DNA of 64,000 bases from Vibrio porteresiae DSM 19223 (GCF_024347055.1 NZ_AP024896.1:124001-188000), one strand, 5' to 3'; shown: positions 43,609 through 52,973, counted from the stretch's first letter. Notes: generated by a model not told the origin, from the letters alone. Numbers and translations: made by a program.

Positions 43609-44028
43609 ATGAAAAAAGCGACACTTCTTCACGCTGAACTCTCTCATTTAGTGGCGACTCTCGGCCACACCGATGAATACACCATTTGCGACGCAGGTTT
43701 ACCGATTCCAGCATCGGCGCAACGTATCGATTTAGCATTAACCAAAGGGATTCCTGCTTTCATCGATACAGTGAAAGCACTGTTGTCTGAATCGCAAATT
43801 GAAGGTGTGATTTTGGCGGAAGAGTTCGTCAAAGTGAGCCCTCAATTGCACGATGAGCTGTTATCGGTGCTGCATAAAGAAGAGCAGCAGTGTGGTAAAG
43901 CTTTCGCTATCACTTACCTGCCACACGAAGAGTTTAAAACGCGCACTCATCATAGCAAAGCCGTTGTCCGCACAGGTGAATGTACGCCTTATGCCAACGT
44001 GATTTTCCAAGTCGGCGTGGTGTTTTAA
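43609..44028 (+). CDS. rbsD: D-ribose pyranase
   Basis: A 139-residue RbsD/FucU family protein (LLHAELSHLVATLGHTDEYTICDAGLPIP, then FKTRTHHSKAVVRTGECTPYANVI). It catalyses interconversion of beta-pyranose and beta-furanose ribose so that RbsK receives the usable form. It is the first gene of rbsDACBKR and the likely catalytic His lies in GHTDE. The promoter with two operators lies 75-130 bases upstream. Confidence 0.96.
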   Translation: MKKATLLHAELSHLVATLGHTDEYTICDAGLPIPASAQRIDLALTKGIPAFIDTVKALLSESQIEGVILAEEFVKVSPQLHDELLSVLHKEEQQCGKAFAITYLPHEEFKTRTHHSKAVVRTGECTPYANVIFQVGVVF

Positions 44029-44095
44029 CTCACACTTATCACGTGTTGCAGTAATGAATTCTAGCTTAGTAAAACAGAACAATTGAGGACCGAAC

Positions 44096-45637
44096 ATGAC
44101 CCAGCCAATTTTAGCTCTGACTCAGATTGAAAAGGCATTTCCAGGTGTGAAAGCGCTGGATAAGGCGAGTCTGAATGTGTATTCGGGACGAGTTATGGCG
44201 CTTATGGGGGAAAACGGCGCGGGTAAATCCACGTTGATGAAAGTCCTCACCGGTATTTATAACAAAGACGCGGGTAGCATTGAGTACCAAGGTCTTCCCG
44301 TCAAGTTTAAAGGGCCAAGAGAGTCGCAATTAGCAGGTATCAGTATCATTCACCAAGAGTTGAATTTGATTCCTGAACTGACGATTGCTGAGAATATCTT
44401 TCTTGGTCGAGAAATGGTATCGCCGTTTGGTCGCATCCTATGGAAGACCATGTATCGCAAAGCCGATGAGTTGTTGGCGCGTCTTAATGTAAAGCACAGT
44501 GCGCGCACATTGCTTGGTGAGCTGAGTTTAGGTGAGCAGCAGATGGTGGAAATTGCCAAAGCGCTCTCTTTTGAATCCAAAGTGATCATTATGGATGAGC
44601 CGACCGATGCGTTAACCGACACGGAAACGCAATCGCTCTTTAACGTGATCAATGAACTGCGTGACCAAGGTTGCGGCATTGTCTATATCTCCCATCGTCT
44701 CAAAGAGATCTTCGAAATTTGTGATGACATCACAGTGCTTCGTGACGGCAAATTTATCGGCCAATGTGCAGTGAAAGAGACCGACGAAGAAGGTTTGATT
44801 GAAATGATGGTGGGGCGTCGTTTGGATGAACAGTACCCTCGAGTAGCCGTTAAACAGGGCGATGTCTCTCTTGCGGTGGAACACCTCAGTGGCAAAGGTG
44901 TGCATGACGTGAGCTTTACCTTACGTAAAGGGGAGATCTTAGGCATTTCTGGTTTAATGGGCGCTGGCCGTACCGAGCTGATGAAGACCATCTATGGCGC
45001 ACTACCTAAAACCGCCGGCGAAGTGAAAGTCGATGGACAATTGGTTGACGCTCATTCACCACAAGATGGTTTGAACGCAGGCATCGCCTATATCTCCGAA
45101 GACCGCAAAGGGGATGGTTTAATCCTTGGGTTATCGGTGAAAGAGAACATGAGCTTGTGCGCTTTGCCGCAATTGAGTAAAGGCATGCAAATTCAACATG
45201 GCGCAGAAAAACTGGCCGTGGATGATTTCATTCATCTATTCAATATCAAGACCCCGAAACGCGAACAGATCATTGGCAACCTTTCTGGTGGTAACCAGCA
45301 GAAAGTGGCGATCGCCAAAGGTTTGATGACACGACCTAAAATTCTCATCCTCGATGAACCGACGCGTGGTGTCGATGTCGGTGCGAAAAAAGAGATTTAC
45401 CAACTGATTAATGAGTTTAAAGCGGAAGGCATGAGCATCATTTTGGTGTCCTCAGAAATGCCAGAAGTGCTCGGTATGAGCGATCGCATCCTAGTGATGC
45501 ATGAAGGTCGTATCAGTGGCGAATTTAGCGCTACCGAAGCAAACCAAGAAAACTTATTGGCCTGTGCTGTAGGGCGAACCCCTCAACGCCAAACAGCGAA
45601 TCAGCCAAAGACCTTATTAAACGAGGAACCAGCATGA
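44096..45637 (+). CDS. rbsA: Ribose ABC transporter ATP-binding protein
   Basis: A 513-residue double-ABC protein. The first domain has Walker A GENGAGKSTL, signature LSLGEQQMVEIAKAL and Walker B VIIMDEPT. The second has the degenerate Walker A GLMGAGRTEL, with signature LSGGNQQKVAIAKGL and LILDEPTRGVDVG. This asymmetry is normal for sugar importers of the RbsA/MglA type. It powers import with RbsC and RbsB. It overlaps the rbsC start by four bases. Confidence 0.96.
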   Translation: MTQPILALTQIEKAFPGVKALDKASLNVYSGRVMALMGENGAGKSTLMKVLTGIYNKDAGSIEYQGLPVKFKGPRESQLAGISIIHQELNLIPELTIAENIFLGREMVSPFGRILWKTMYRKADELLARLNVKHSARTLLGELSLGEQQMVEIAKALSFESKVIIMDEPTDALTDTETQSLFNVINELRDQGCGIVYISHRLKEIFEICDDITVLRDGKFIGQCAVKETDEEGLIEMMVGRRLDEQYPRVAVKQGDVSLAVEHLSGKGVHDVSFTLRKGEILGISGLMGAGRTELMKTIYGALPKTAGEVKVDGQLVDAHSPQDGLNAGIAYISEDRKGDGLILGLSVKENMSLCALPQLSKGMQIQHGAEKLAVDDFIHLFNIKTPKREQIIGNLSGGNQQKVAIAKGLMTRPKILILDEPTRGVDVGAKKEIYQLINEFKAEGMSIILVSSEMPEVLGMSDRILVMHEGRISGEFSATEANQENLLACAVGRTPQRQTANQPKTLLNEEPA

Positions 45638-46617
45638 GTACCGAAACCATGAATAAATCCACCGCGACTCCAAGTAAGAAGTGGTTAACCAAAGAGACAT
45701 TAGTTGAGCAGAAATCGCTGATCGCGTTGCTTGTCCTTGTGATTGTAGTGTCGGTGCTTAACCCTAACTTCTTCACCTTTGGCAACCTAATGAACATCCT
45801 GCGTCAAACTTCGGTCAATGCGATCATCGCAGTTGGGATGACATTGGTGATTTTGACTGCCGGTATCGACCTAAGTGTTGGTTCAGTGCTCGCACTCTCC
45901 GGTGCATTTGCCGCCAGTATGATCGCTTTAGAAGTGCCGGTGATTGTGGCTGTTCCTGTCTCTTTATTGGCGGGGGCTGTACTGGGTGCCATTAGTGGTG
46001 TGATCATCGCCAAAGGTAAAGTTCAGGCCTTCATCGCCACTTTGGTTACCATGACCTTACTGCGCGGCGTCACCATGGTGTATACCGATGGTAGACCAAT
46101 TTCGACAGGTTTTAGTGATGCATCGGATGCATTTGCTTGGTTTGGTACCGGTTATCTACTGGGTATTCCAGTGCCAGTGTGGCTGATGGTGGTGGTATTT
46201 GCTGGTGCTTGGTATCTGCTTAATCACACTCGCTTTGGTCGTTATGTTTATGCCCTTGGTGGTAACGAATCGGCGACTCGTCTTTCTGGGATTAACGTTG
46301 ATCGCGTCAAAATCGGTGTGTATGCCATCTGTGGTCTGCTGGCTGCTCTAGCAGGATTGATTGTGACCTCGCGACTCTCTTCTGCTCAGCCTACCGCTGG
46401 TATGGGTTACGAACTGGATGCGATTGCTGCCGTGGTGCTTGGTGGTACCAGCCTCATGGGCGGTAAAGGCAAAATCATGGGAACCTTGATTGGTGCGCTT
46501 ATCATCGGTTTCCTAAATAACGCGCTTAACCTTTTGGATGTGTCGTCTTACTACCAAATGATTGCCAAAGCCGTTGTCATTCTGCTGGCTGTGCTAGTGG
46601 ACAATAAAAACAAATAA
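45634..46617 (+). CDS. rbsC: Ribose ABC transporter permease
   Basis: A 327-residue inner-membrane protein with eight to ten helices. The family motif LSVGSVLALSGAFAAS appears early, and ALGGNESATRLSGINVDRVKIGVYAICG is the coupling-loop region. It is translationally coupled to rbsA by an ATGA overlap. Followed by an intercistronic hairpin before rbsB. Confidence 0.96.
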   Translation: MSTETMNKSTATPSKKWLTKETLVEQKSLIALLVLVIVVSVLNPNFFTFGNLMNILRQTSVNAIIAVGMTLVILTAGIDLSVGSVLALSGAFAASMIALEVPVIVAVPVSLLAGAVLGAISGVIIAKGKVQAFIATLVTMTLLRGVTMVYTDGRPISTGFSDASDAFAWFGTGYLLGIPVPVWLMVVVFAGAWYLLNHTRFGRYVYALGGNESATRLSGINVDRVKIGVYAICGLLAALAGLIVTSRLSSAQPTAGMGYELDAIAAVVLGGTSLMGGKGKIMGTLIGALIIGFLNNALNLLDVSSYYQMIAKAVVILLAVLVDNKNK

Positions 46618-46625
46618 CAACACAC

Positions 46626-46647
46626 GAGTCTGGCTATGACCAGACTC
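46626..46647 (+). other. Intercistronic hairpin rbsC-rbsB
   Basis: An eight-base stem GAGTCTGG / CCAGACTC with a six-base loop, not followed by a T run. It is more likely an mRNA processing or stabilising element than a terminator, placed just before the highly expressed binding-protein gene. Confidence 0.6.
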
Positions 46648-46673
46648 AACCTCTACCCCGAAGGAACCTACTT

Positions 46674-47552
46674 ATGAAAAAATTGGCGATGCTTATCTCA
46701 GCAGCTCTTTTGAGCTCAACTGTTTCAGTAGCAGCACAAGCGCAAGATACCATGGCGATTGTTCTCTCTACCCTAAATAACCCATTCTTCGTGTCTATGA
46801 AAGAAGGCGCAGAAGCAAAAGCAAAAGAATTAGGTTACGACCTAATTGTGCTTGATTCGCAAAATGACCCAAGTAAAGAGCTTTCTAACGTGGAAGACTT
46901 GACTGTACGCGGTGTAAAAGCGATTTTGATCAACCCAACCGATTCGGATGCGGTATCAAACGCCATTCGTCTGGCTAACCGTTCAAATATTCCAGTGCTC
47001 ACCCTCGACCGTGGCGCAAGTCATGGCAAAGTGGTTGCACACATTGCATCGGATAACGTGGCTGGTGGTGAAATGGCCGGTCGTTTCATCATGGAAAAAG
47101 TAGGTCAAAAAGCCAAAGTGATTCAACTTGAAGGCATTGCCGGTACTTCTGCGGCGCGTGAACGTGGTCAAGGTTTTATGCAAGCAGTCAAAGGTTCACA
47201 AATGGACTTGCTCGCTAGCCAACCTGCAGATTTCGACCGTACTAAAGGGTTGAACGTTATGGAAAACCTAATGGCTGCCCATCCAGAGGTTCAAGCGGTA
47301 TTTGCACAAAACGATGAGATGGCATTGGGTGCTTTACGCGCTGTGCAAGCATCAGGCAAGAAAGTATTGATTGTTGGTTTTGATGGGACAAAAGATGGTA
47401 TTGCAGCGGTAAAACGTGGCAAATTGGGCGCAACCATTGCCCAACAACCTGATTTGATTGGTGCATTAGGTGTGGAAACAGCAGATAAAATGCTAAAAGG
47501 CCAAACTGTTGAAAAATCTATCCCAGTTCCATTGAAGATAGTGACTCAATAA
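46674..47552 (+). CDS. rbsB: Ribose-binding periplasmic protein
   Basis: A 292-residue precursor with signal peptide MKKLAMLISAALLSSTVS, cleaved after AQA near residue 23. The mature protein is a class I sugar-binding protein (IVLSTLNNPFFVSMKEGAEAKAKELGY; AQNDEMALGALRA; GFDGTKDGIAAV). It delivers ribose to RbsAC and, in relatives, to the Trg chemoreceptor. GAAGGAA precedes the ATG. Confidence 0.97.
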   Translation: MKKLAMLISAALLSSTVSVAAQAQDTMAIVLSTLNNPFFVSMKEGAEAKAKELGYDLIVLDSQNDPSKELSNVEDLTVRGVKAILINPTDSDAVSNAIRLANRSNIPVLTLDRGASHGKVVAHIASDNVAGGEMAGRFIMEKVGQKAKVIQLEGIAGTSAARERGQGFMQAVKGSQMDLLASQPADFDRTKGLNVMENLMAAHPEVQAVFAQNDEMALGALRAVQASGKKVLIVGFDGTKDGIAAVKRGKLGATIAQQPDLIGALGVETADKMLKGQTVEKSIPVPLKIVTQ

Positions 47553-47566
47553 TTTTATGGGTTCAG

Positions 47567-47589
47567 GCTGCTCCTCAATGGGGAGCAGC
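47567..47589 (+). other. Hairpin between rbsB and rbsK
   Basis: An eight-base GC-rich stem GCTGCTCC / GGAGCAGC with a seven-base loop lies 15 bases after the rbsB stop. The following bases are not T-rich, so it may protect the upstream mRNA or cause partial termination, giving less rbsK than rbsB. Confidence 0.6.
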
Positions 47590-47701
47590 GCTGAAAGAAA
47601 TAGGTTCTGACTTACTGATTCCATGCGATGGTATCTAGTGACGAACAGTTAGGGTGCAGAGCGTATTTCTTTCAGTTTTTATCACGTAAAGGAAAGTTTC
47701 T

Positions 47702-48625
47702 ATGAATAAGTTAGTGGTGTTAGGCAGCGTTAACGCAGACCACGTACTTCAGGTTCCTCGTTTTCCTCGTCCTGGTGAAACGCTTCACGGGAATCGTTAT
47801 CAAGTTATCCCTGGTGGTAAAGGTGCAAACCAAGCAGTGGCGGCAGCTCGTTTGCAAGCCGATATCGGCTTTATTGCCTGTGTGGGCGATGATGCCTTTG
47901 GCCGTGATATTCGTGACCATTTTGCCCAAGACGGTATGAACATCGAGCATGTGCGTATTGAACAAGATTGCCCAACTGGTATTGCGATGATCCAAGTCTC
48001 TGACGAAGGTGAAAATACCATCTGTATTTCCGCAGAAGCGAATGATCATTTGACCACTGAGGTTGTAAACCAAAGTCGCCAAGCGATTGAGCAAGCCGAT
48101 TATCTGCTGATGCAACTGGAAACTCCGATGGAAGGGGTGATTGCGGCAGCGGCTATGGCAAAACAAGCGCACACACAAGTGATTTTAAACCCAGCGCCAG
48201 CGAAAGCCCTACCTGCACAATTGCTTGCCAATATCGACATCATTACTCCAAATGAAACTGAAGCCGAAGTGTTAACTGGCATTGCGGTAGTCGATGAAGC
48301 ATCCGCTGCGAAAGCGGCTCAAGCACTGCATGATCAAGGCATTCATACCGTGATGATTACCCTTGGCGCTAAAGGCGTGTGGGTGAGTGAACAAGGACAA
48401 GGTCGCATTATCGCTGGTTTTCGCGTTAAAGCGACTGATACCACAGCAGCAGGTGATACTTTTAATGGCGCGTTTGTGGCTGGTCTGCTAGAGAAAATGC
48501 CTTTAGAATCAGCGATCCAATTTGCTCACGCTGCGGCGGCAATCTCGGTAACACGCTTTGGTGCGCAAACCTCGATTCCGCATCGTCAGGAAGTGGACGA
48601 ATTTTTGGCACAGCATTTTCACTAG
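47702..48625 (+). CDS. rbsK: Ribokinase
   Basis: A 307-residue PfkB-family kinase. The N-terminal signature is GGKGANQAVAAARL, with the anion-hole and catalytic-base motif TDTTAAGDTFNGAF near 250. It phosphorylates ribose to ribose 5-phosphate in the cytoplasm. Located between rbsB (149-base gap with hairpin) and rbsR (18 bases). AAAGGAAAG precedes the ATG. Confidence 0.97.
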   Translation: MNKLVVLGSVNADHVLQVPRFPRPGETLHGNRYQVIPGGKGANQAVAAARLQADIGFIACVGDDAFGRDIRDHFAQDGMNIEHVRIEQDCPTGIAMIQVSDEGENTICISAEANDHLTTEVVNQSRQAIEQADYLLMQLETPMEGVIAAAAMAKQAHTQVILNPAPAKALPAQLLANIDIITPNETEAEVLTGIAVVDEASAAKAAQALHDQGIHTVMITLGAKGVWVSEQGQGRIIAGFRVKATDTTAAGDTFNGAFVAGLLEKMPLESAIQFAHAAAAISVTRFGAQTSIPHRQEVDEFLAQHFH

Positions 48626-48643
48626 TACGAAGGACCTTATCCT

Positions 48644-49648
48644 ATGCCGACCATGAAAGACATCGCGAAACTTGCAGGAGTATCGACTTCCACGGTCAGC
48701 CATGTGATCAATAAAACTCGCTTTGTCAGTGACGAAATTGCCGAGAAGGTCAACGCCGCGGCAAAACAACTCAACTACGCGCCTTCTGCTTTGGCGCGCA
48801 GTTTGAAAATGAATCGCACTAAAACCATAGGTATGCTCGTTACCACGTCAACTAACCCCTTCTTTGGCGAAGTGGTAAAAGGAGTGGAACGAAGCTGCTA
48901 TCACCAAGGTTACAACCTGATTTTATGTAACACCGAAGGGGACAGCGAGCGCATGCGCGCCTCGATTGACACCCTGTTACAAAAACGGGTTGATGGACTA
49001 ATGCTGATGTGTACCACCCTCGAAGGCGAGCATCTTGATGAGTTTGAGCGCTATCCAGATATTCCCGTGGTGGTGATGGACTGGGGCCCAATGGTGAATG
49101 GTAGCGATAAGATTTTGGATAACTCGTTTCGCGGCGGTTATATGGCGACTCAGCATCTGATTGATTGTGGGCATCGGCGCATTGGTTGTATTACAGGCCC
49201 GCTCAATCAACATCAGGCCAAAAGTCGTTACGAAGGTTACCAAAAAGCCCTCAGTGATGCCGGCTTACCAGAACATCTTGAGTGGGTAGTTGAGTCAAAC
49301 TTTGAATGCGAAGGTGGCTTTGCTGCGATGAATCAGCTCATGGCGGGTGATTCATTACCCAGCGCACTGTTTGTCAGTAACGATATGATGGCGATGGGAG
49401 CGATCAATGCCGCTGCTGAGCAGCAAATCAGCGTGCCGGAACAAATTTCGATTATTGGTTACGATGACATTCGCATCGCCCAATTTATGACGCCGTCGCT
49501 GACCACCATTCATCAGCCTAAATATCGATTAGGCAAAGCGGCGGTTGAAGCGCTGCTGGCCAAATTGCAACATCCAGAAAGTGCCCCACAGATCATTCAG
49601 TTAGAACCGACGTTAATTGAGCGTAAAAGCATTAAAGTGCTGCGTTAG
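48644..49648 (+). CDS. rbsR: Ribose operon repressor
   Basis: A 334-residue LacI/GalR family repressor. The N-terminal helix-turn-helix MKDIAKLAGVSTSTVSHVIN is followed by the hinge ALARSLKMNRTKTIGM and a ribose-binding-protein-like sensor domain. It is the last gene of the operon and should bind the two AAACGTTT operators before rbsD, giving autoregulation. Ribose is the expected inducer. A GC-rich terminator follows. Confidence 0.96.
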   Translation: MPTMKDIAKLAGVSTSTVSHVINKTRFVSDEIAEKVNAAAKQLNYAPSALARSLKMNRTKTIGMLVTTSTNPFFGEVVKGVERSCYHQGYNLILCNTEGDSERMRASIDTLLQKRVDGLMLMCTTLEGEHLDEFERYPDIPVVVMDWGPMVNGSDKILDNSFRGGYMATQHLIDCGHRRIGCITGPLNQHQAKSRYEGYQKALSDAGLPEHLEWVVESNFECEGGFAAMNQLMAGDSLPSALFVSNDMMAMGAINAAAEQQISVPEQISIIGYDDIRIAQFMTPSLTTIHQPKYRLGKAAVEALLAKLQHPESAPQIIQLEPTLIERKSIKVLR

Positions 49649-49664
49649 GTCATTCCAAAATACA

Positions 49665-49696
49665 CGGGCATCCTTTATCGGATGCCCGGTTGTTTA
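49665..49696. terminator. Terminator of the rbs operon
   Basis: A nine-base stem CGGGCATCC with its complement and a six-base loop is followed by GTTGTTT. It is shared with the convergent YdcZ-like gene. Confidence 0.85.
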
Positions 49697-49730
49697 CGTG
49701 CTTTGCACTGCAAACATGGACTAAGAGTGA

Positions 49731-50198
49731 TTACATCTTGCCAAACAGGCGTTCACCGTAGACAAAAAATACCAGTCCACTCAACATAATCGCCAGCCCT
49801 GTAAAGTGCCACCAGTGTACTGGGCGCGTCGGCATTTCAAGCCAACCCCATGTATCGATACATAAACCGGTTGCCAATTGGCCAATGATAAAAAGAAACA
49901 TCACGTTGGTAATGCCGATTTTGGGGGCAAGGAAAATGGATGTGAAGACAAAGGCGGCACCAATCACGCCTCCTAACCATTTCCAACTGGCTTGGTGCAC
50001 TAAATTAACAGCCGTGCCTTGCCAATTGGCAAAGGCAAGTGAAGCAACGCCAAGACATAAGGCTCCAATCCCAAATGAGAGACAGGCGGCGATCAAAGGT
50101 TGTGAGCCGACCGTTACACTTAAACGACTATTCACCGCCGCTTGTATGGATAGGCCAGCACCGCCCGCTAAAGCGATGACAAAATAGAACAGATTCAT
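49731..50198 (-). CDS. DMT-superfamily small membrane protein (YdcZ/DUF606)
   Basis: A 155-residue protein with five likely membrane helices. YFVIALAGGAGLSIQAAVNSRLSVTVGS and the ITNVMFLFIIGQLATGLCIDTWGWL segment are typical of DUF606. Members are half-size relatives of drug/metabolite transporters that often work as dimers. It lies 21 bases downstream of the exported DJ-1-like gene on the same strand, so it may export or import a product of that detoxification set. Confidence 0.85.
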   Translation of the reverse strand: MNLFYFVIALAGGAGLSIQAAVNSRLSVTVGSQPLIAACLSFGIGALCLGVASLAFANWQGTAVNLVHQASWKWLGGVIGAAFVFTSIFLAPKIGITNVMFLFIIGQLATGLCIDTWGWLEMPTRPVHWWHFTGLAIMLSGLVFFVYGERLFGKM

Positions 50199-50218
50199 CG
50201 AAGACCTTACCGTTCAAA

Positions 50219-51058
50219 TTAGTGGGTTAACTGTTTTTCTAACGCTTGAACGACAGCTAATGCCGATTGAGGGTTTTGCCCGGTGATCAGCTCACGGTCT
50301 TGAACAATATGGCTCTTAAACTGATTGCCCACGGAGAATTTGGCTCCAGCGTTGGTCAATGCGGTTTGTGGGGTAAATTTCAACTGACCGCCATTGAACA
50401 TACCTTTGGCTGCTTCTTCCTCATTATTGGTAAACGATGTCATTTTGTAGCCAGCATAGATCCAATGAGCATCGGTTGCTTTGGGGTTTTGTTCCAATTT
50501 TTGCGTGTATTGTTGGGCATCAGGCAAAGCGGACACTAAGGCTATTGGACCATGACAAACTAAGGCGGTTGGTTTCCCGGCCGCATGAAATGCTTGAAGC
50601 AGTTTCCCCATTGCTGGGCTAACGGAGAGATCTTGCATTGGCGCATGACCACCAGGGACAAAAATCGCGTCAAAATGGTTGTAACCAATTTGCTCTACAC
50701 GGGAAAGACTGATGACAGGAGAGTGTGCTGGATCGGTGAGTTTGAGGTCTTTAAGCAATTTTACATGTGCGTCGAATGCTTGCTGATCACCACCAAAATC
50801 TTTCACGTTAACTGAGTGTTGGTCTAAAGTCGGTGCTTTGCCAAGTGGTGTGGCGAAAGTTAAGGTATCACCGGCATCAAGCAGTGCCTTAACCGGTTGC
50901 ATTAGTTCATTGAGATAAAATCCCGTTGAATAGGTGACACCATTTTTTAGGTCTAAATGGTCACTATCAGACAACACGACCAACACATTGGCCGCGTTAG
51001 CCCAAGTACTTGTCGCCATTAATAGAGAAGCGAGTAAGCTAAGTTTGAACCCTTTCAT
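50219..51058 (-). CDS. Exported DJ-1/PfpI family protein
   Basis: A 279-residue protein with a signal peptide MKGFKLSLLASLLMATSTWA, probably cut after NA near 22, so it is periplasmic. The DJ-1/PfpI fold shows FDAIFVPGGHAP and the nucleophile elbow ALVCHGP with Cys168; E51 is the likely partner acid. Hsp31-like members are glyoxalase III or deglycase-type enzymes. An exported member is unusual next to its cytoplasmic relative 19 bases upstream. An ATG 15 bases upstream would spoil the signal peptide, so 51058 is preferred. Confidence 0.87.
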   Translation of the reverse strand: MKGFKLSLLASLLMATSTWANAANVLVVLSDSDHLDLKNGVTYSTGFYLNELMQPVKALLDAGDTLTFATPLGKAPTLDQHSVNVKDFGGDQQAFDAHVKLLKDLKLTDPAHSPVISLSRVEQIGYNHFDAIFVPGGHAPMQDLSVSPAMGKLLQAFHAAGKPTALVCHGPIALVSALPDAQQYTQKLEQNPKATDAHWIYAGYKMTSFTNNEEEAAKGMFNGGQLKFTPQTALTNAGAKFSVGNQFKSHIVQDRELITGQNPQSALAVVQALEKQLTH

Positions 51059-51077
51059 GTGACATATCTCCATAAAG

Positions 51078-51767
51078 TTAAGCTAATAAGGCATCGCGCA
51101 GTGCTTCACCGACACTCAGCGCTGACTGTGGGTTTTGTCCGGTAATTAACTTACCATCGACAACCACGTTATTGGTCCAATCAGGCGCGGATTGATGCAA
51201 TGCACCACGCTGTTTTAGAGTGGTTTCCAGAAGAAACGGTACAAGCTCAGTCATGCCGACCGCTTGTTCTTCAGAATCCGTAAACGCGGCCACTTTTTTG
51301 CCTGCGACCAAGTAATCTCCATTGCTGAGTTTGACGTTGACTAAGGCACTTGGGCCATGACATACCGCGGCCACGATTTTATCGCTCTCGAACAGTGTGC
51401 GAGTTAGAGTTAATACCGCTGGATGTTGTGGAAAATCCCATACGGTGCCGTGTCCACCGACAAACAAGATGGCGCTGTACTCCTCCGCATTGGCTTGCTC
51501 CAGTGCGATAGAATTGCGCAATTGATCTTGAAACGTCTCATCGTTCCAATAGTGCTCGTTAATTGGGTCAGAAAGATCAACCCCATAAACGGGAGGTAAA
51601 CCGCCCTGAATCGAGGCCAATGCGGTGGGGATGTTGGCTTGTTCAAGAACGTGAAGTGGGTGAGTCAATTCAGGAAGATAAAATCCTGAATCATCATGGC
51701 CTTGACCTAAGTCTTTATGACTGGTGAGGACAAAGAGTACAGGTTTGATTAGATTTGCCGCTGGCAT
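51078..51767 (-). CDS. Cytoplasmic DJ-1/PfpI family protein (Hsp31-like)
   Basis: A 229-residue DJ-1/PfpI protein without signal peptide. E33 (YLPELTHP), C136 and H137 (AAVCHGPSALV) form the usual Glu-Cys-His set of glyoxalase III type Hsp31 proteins. Roles are conversion of methylglyoxal to lactate or repair of glycated groups. It shares the ending GKLITGQNPQSAL with the exported neighbour, so the two are probable duplicates. AGAGGT precedes the ATG. Confidence 0.88.
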   Translation of the reverse strand: MPAANLIKPVLFVLTSHKDLGQGHDDSGFYLPELTHPLHVLEQANIPTALASIQGGLPPVYGVDLSDPINEHYWNDETFQDQLRNSIALEQANAEEYSAILFVGGHGTVWDFPQHPAVLTLTRTLFESDKIVAAVCHGPSALVNVKLSNGDYLVAGKKVAAFTDSEEQAVGMTELVPFLLETTLKQRGALHQSAPDWTNNVVVDGKLITGQNPQSALSVGEALRDALLA

Positions 51768-51825
51768 AAATAGAACCTCTTAATTCAGGCTGTTATGTAA
51801 AAATTGAATAGAGTTTGCAACTGTT

Positions 51826-51855
51826 TAAAAACGAGCCACAACCGGTGTGGCTCGT
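51826..51855 (-). terminator. Terminator after the NemA-like gene
   Basis: A ten-base stem ACGAGCCACA with its complement. On the minus strand it is followed by TTTTAAAC, so it ends the nemA-type transcript before the DJ-1 genes. Confidence 0.8.
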
Positions 51856-51866
51856 AAACAATAGTC

Positions 51867-52973
51867 TTAGCTTTGGGGGCCGCTGTAGGTGGGGTAGTCG
51901 GTATAACCGTGTTCATCACCACCGTAATAGAGATCTTGATTAGGGATAGCAATCGGCCAACCATGACGATAACGCTCCACCAAATCGGGATTGGCAATGT
52001 AGCTTGCGCCAAAGGCCGCTAAGTCAATTACACCAGAGTCCAGAAGTTGGTTGGCTTTGGCTAAATCAAGCCCGCCAGCGAGAATTAAAGGGCCTGTGAA
52101 GGCGCGACGAAAACGCGCTAAAAATCCCTCGGGCATGGCTGGAGCACCGCGACTGGCTTGGTCCATGATGTGGACATAAGCTATCTGGCGTTTATCTAAT
52201 TCAGTGGCAAGGTGAAGGAAGGTTTCGGCTTCTTGTGGAAAATCACCCAATTCATGCAGGCGTCCAAAAGGAGAAAGACGAATACCGACTTTGTCTGCAC
52301 CGATACGAGCGATGCAGGCATCAACCACTTCCAACGCAAAACGCACGCGATTGTCGATGCTTTCGCTACCGTATTGGTCTTGGCGATCGTTGACGGCACC
52401 ATTGATAAATTGTTCGACTAAGTAGCCATTCGCGCCGTGAATTTCTACGCCATCAAAGCCGGCTGCCATGGCATTCTCGGCGGCTTGGGCAAATTCATTG
52501 ACGATGGCTTGCACTTCTTCGGTAGTGAGTTGGTGTGGTTTACTGGCGGTAACAAAACCGGGTTGTCCCTGCTTATCATACCCAAACGCTTTACTATGAA
52601 TGGCTTGTGTTGCCGTTGAACTCACCGGCGCTTGACCATTGGGTTGCAGCGACACATGACTGATTCGACCCACATGCCAAATCTGCGTAAAAATAACACT
52701 GCCTAAGTCGTGAACCTGCTGCGTCACTTTGCGCCACGCTTCTATCTGCGGCTGATTCCAGATCCCCGGACAATCGACAAAGCCACAGCCTTGCTGACTA
52801 ATCGGCGTTCCTTCCGTCACAATAAGTCCAGCATCGGCACGCTGGGCGTAGTAACGCACAGTGGTTTCATTTGGCACATTACCAGGCGCGCGAGCACTGG
52901 TCATCGGCGCGACAACCGCTCTATTTTTGAGTGGTTTTCCGCTTAAAATATAATCATCAAAAAGCACGGTCAT
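51867..52973 (-). CDS. nemA: NemA-like alkene reductase (Old Yellow Enzyme)
   Basis: A 368-residue FMN-dependent OYE. The N-terminus LFDDYILSGKPLKNRAVVAPMTSARA, the VEIHGANGYLVEQFINGAVNDRQDQYGG-like signature (here YGSES) and ILAGGLDLAKANQLLDSG fit the NemA/XenB group. These enzymes reduce activated alkenes, quinones, N-ethylmaleimide and nitro compounds with NADPH. It sits amid carbonyl-detoxifying genes, like the nemRA-gloA locus of E. coli but without a NemR. The symbol is by family resemblance. Confidence 0.88.
   Translation of the reverse strand: MTVLFDDYILSGKPLKNRAVVAPMTSARAPGNVPNETTVRYYAQRADAGLIVTEGTPISQQGCGFVDCPGIWNQPQIEAWRKVTQQVHDLGSVIFTQIWHVGRISHVSLQPNGQAPVSSTATQAIHSKAFGYDKQGQPGFVTASKPHQLTTEEVQAIVNEFAQAAENAMAAGFDGVEIHGANGYLVEQFINGAVNDRQDQYGSESIDNRVRFALEVVDACIARIGADKVGIRLSPFGRLHELGDFPQEAETFLHLATELDKRQIAYVHIMDQASRGAPAMPEGFLARFRRAFTGPLILAGGLDLAKANQLLDSGVIDLAAFGASYIANPDLVERYRHGWPIAIPNQDLYYGGDEHGYTDYPTYSGPQS

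Noticed and set aside
47720..48178. Long antisense open frame opposite rbsK
   Set aside because: rbsK is fully conserved on the other strand; the antisense frame has no ribosome-binding site or recognisable product.
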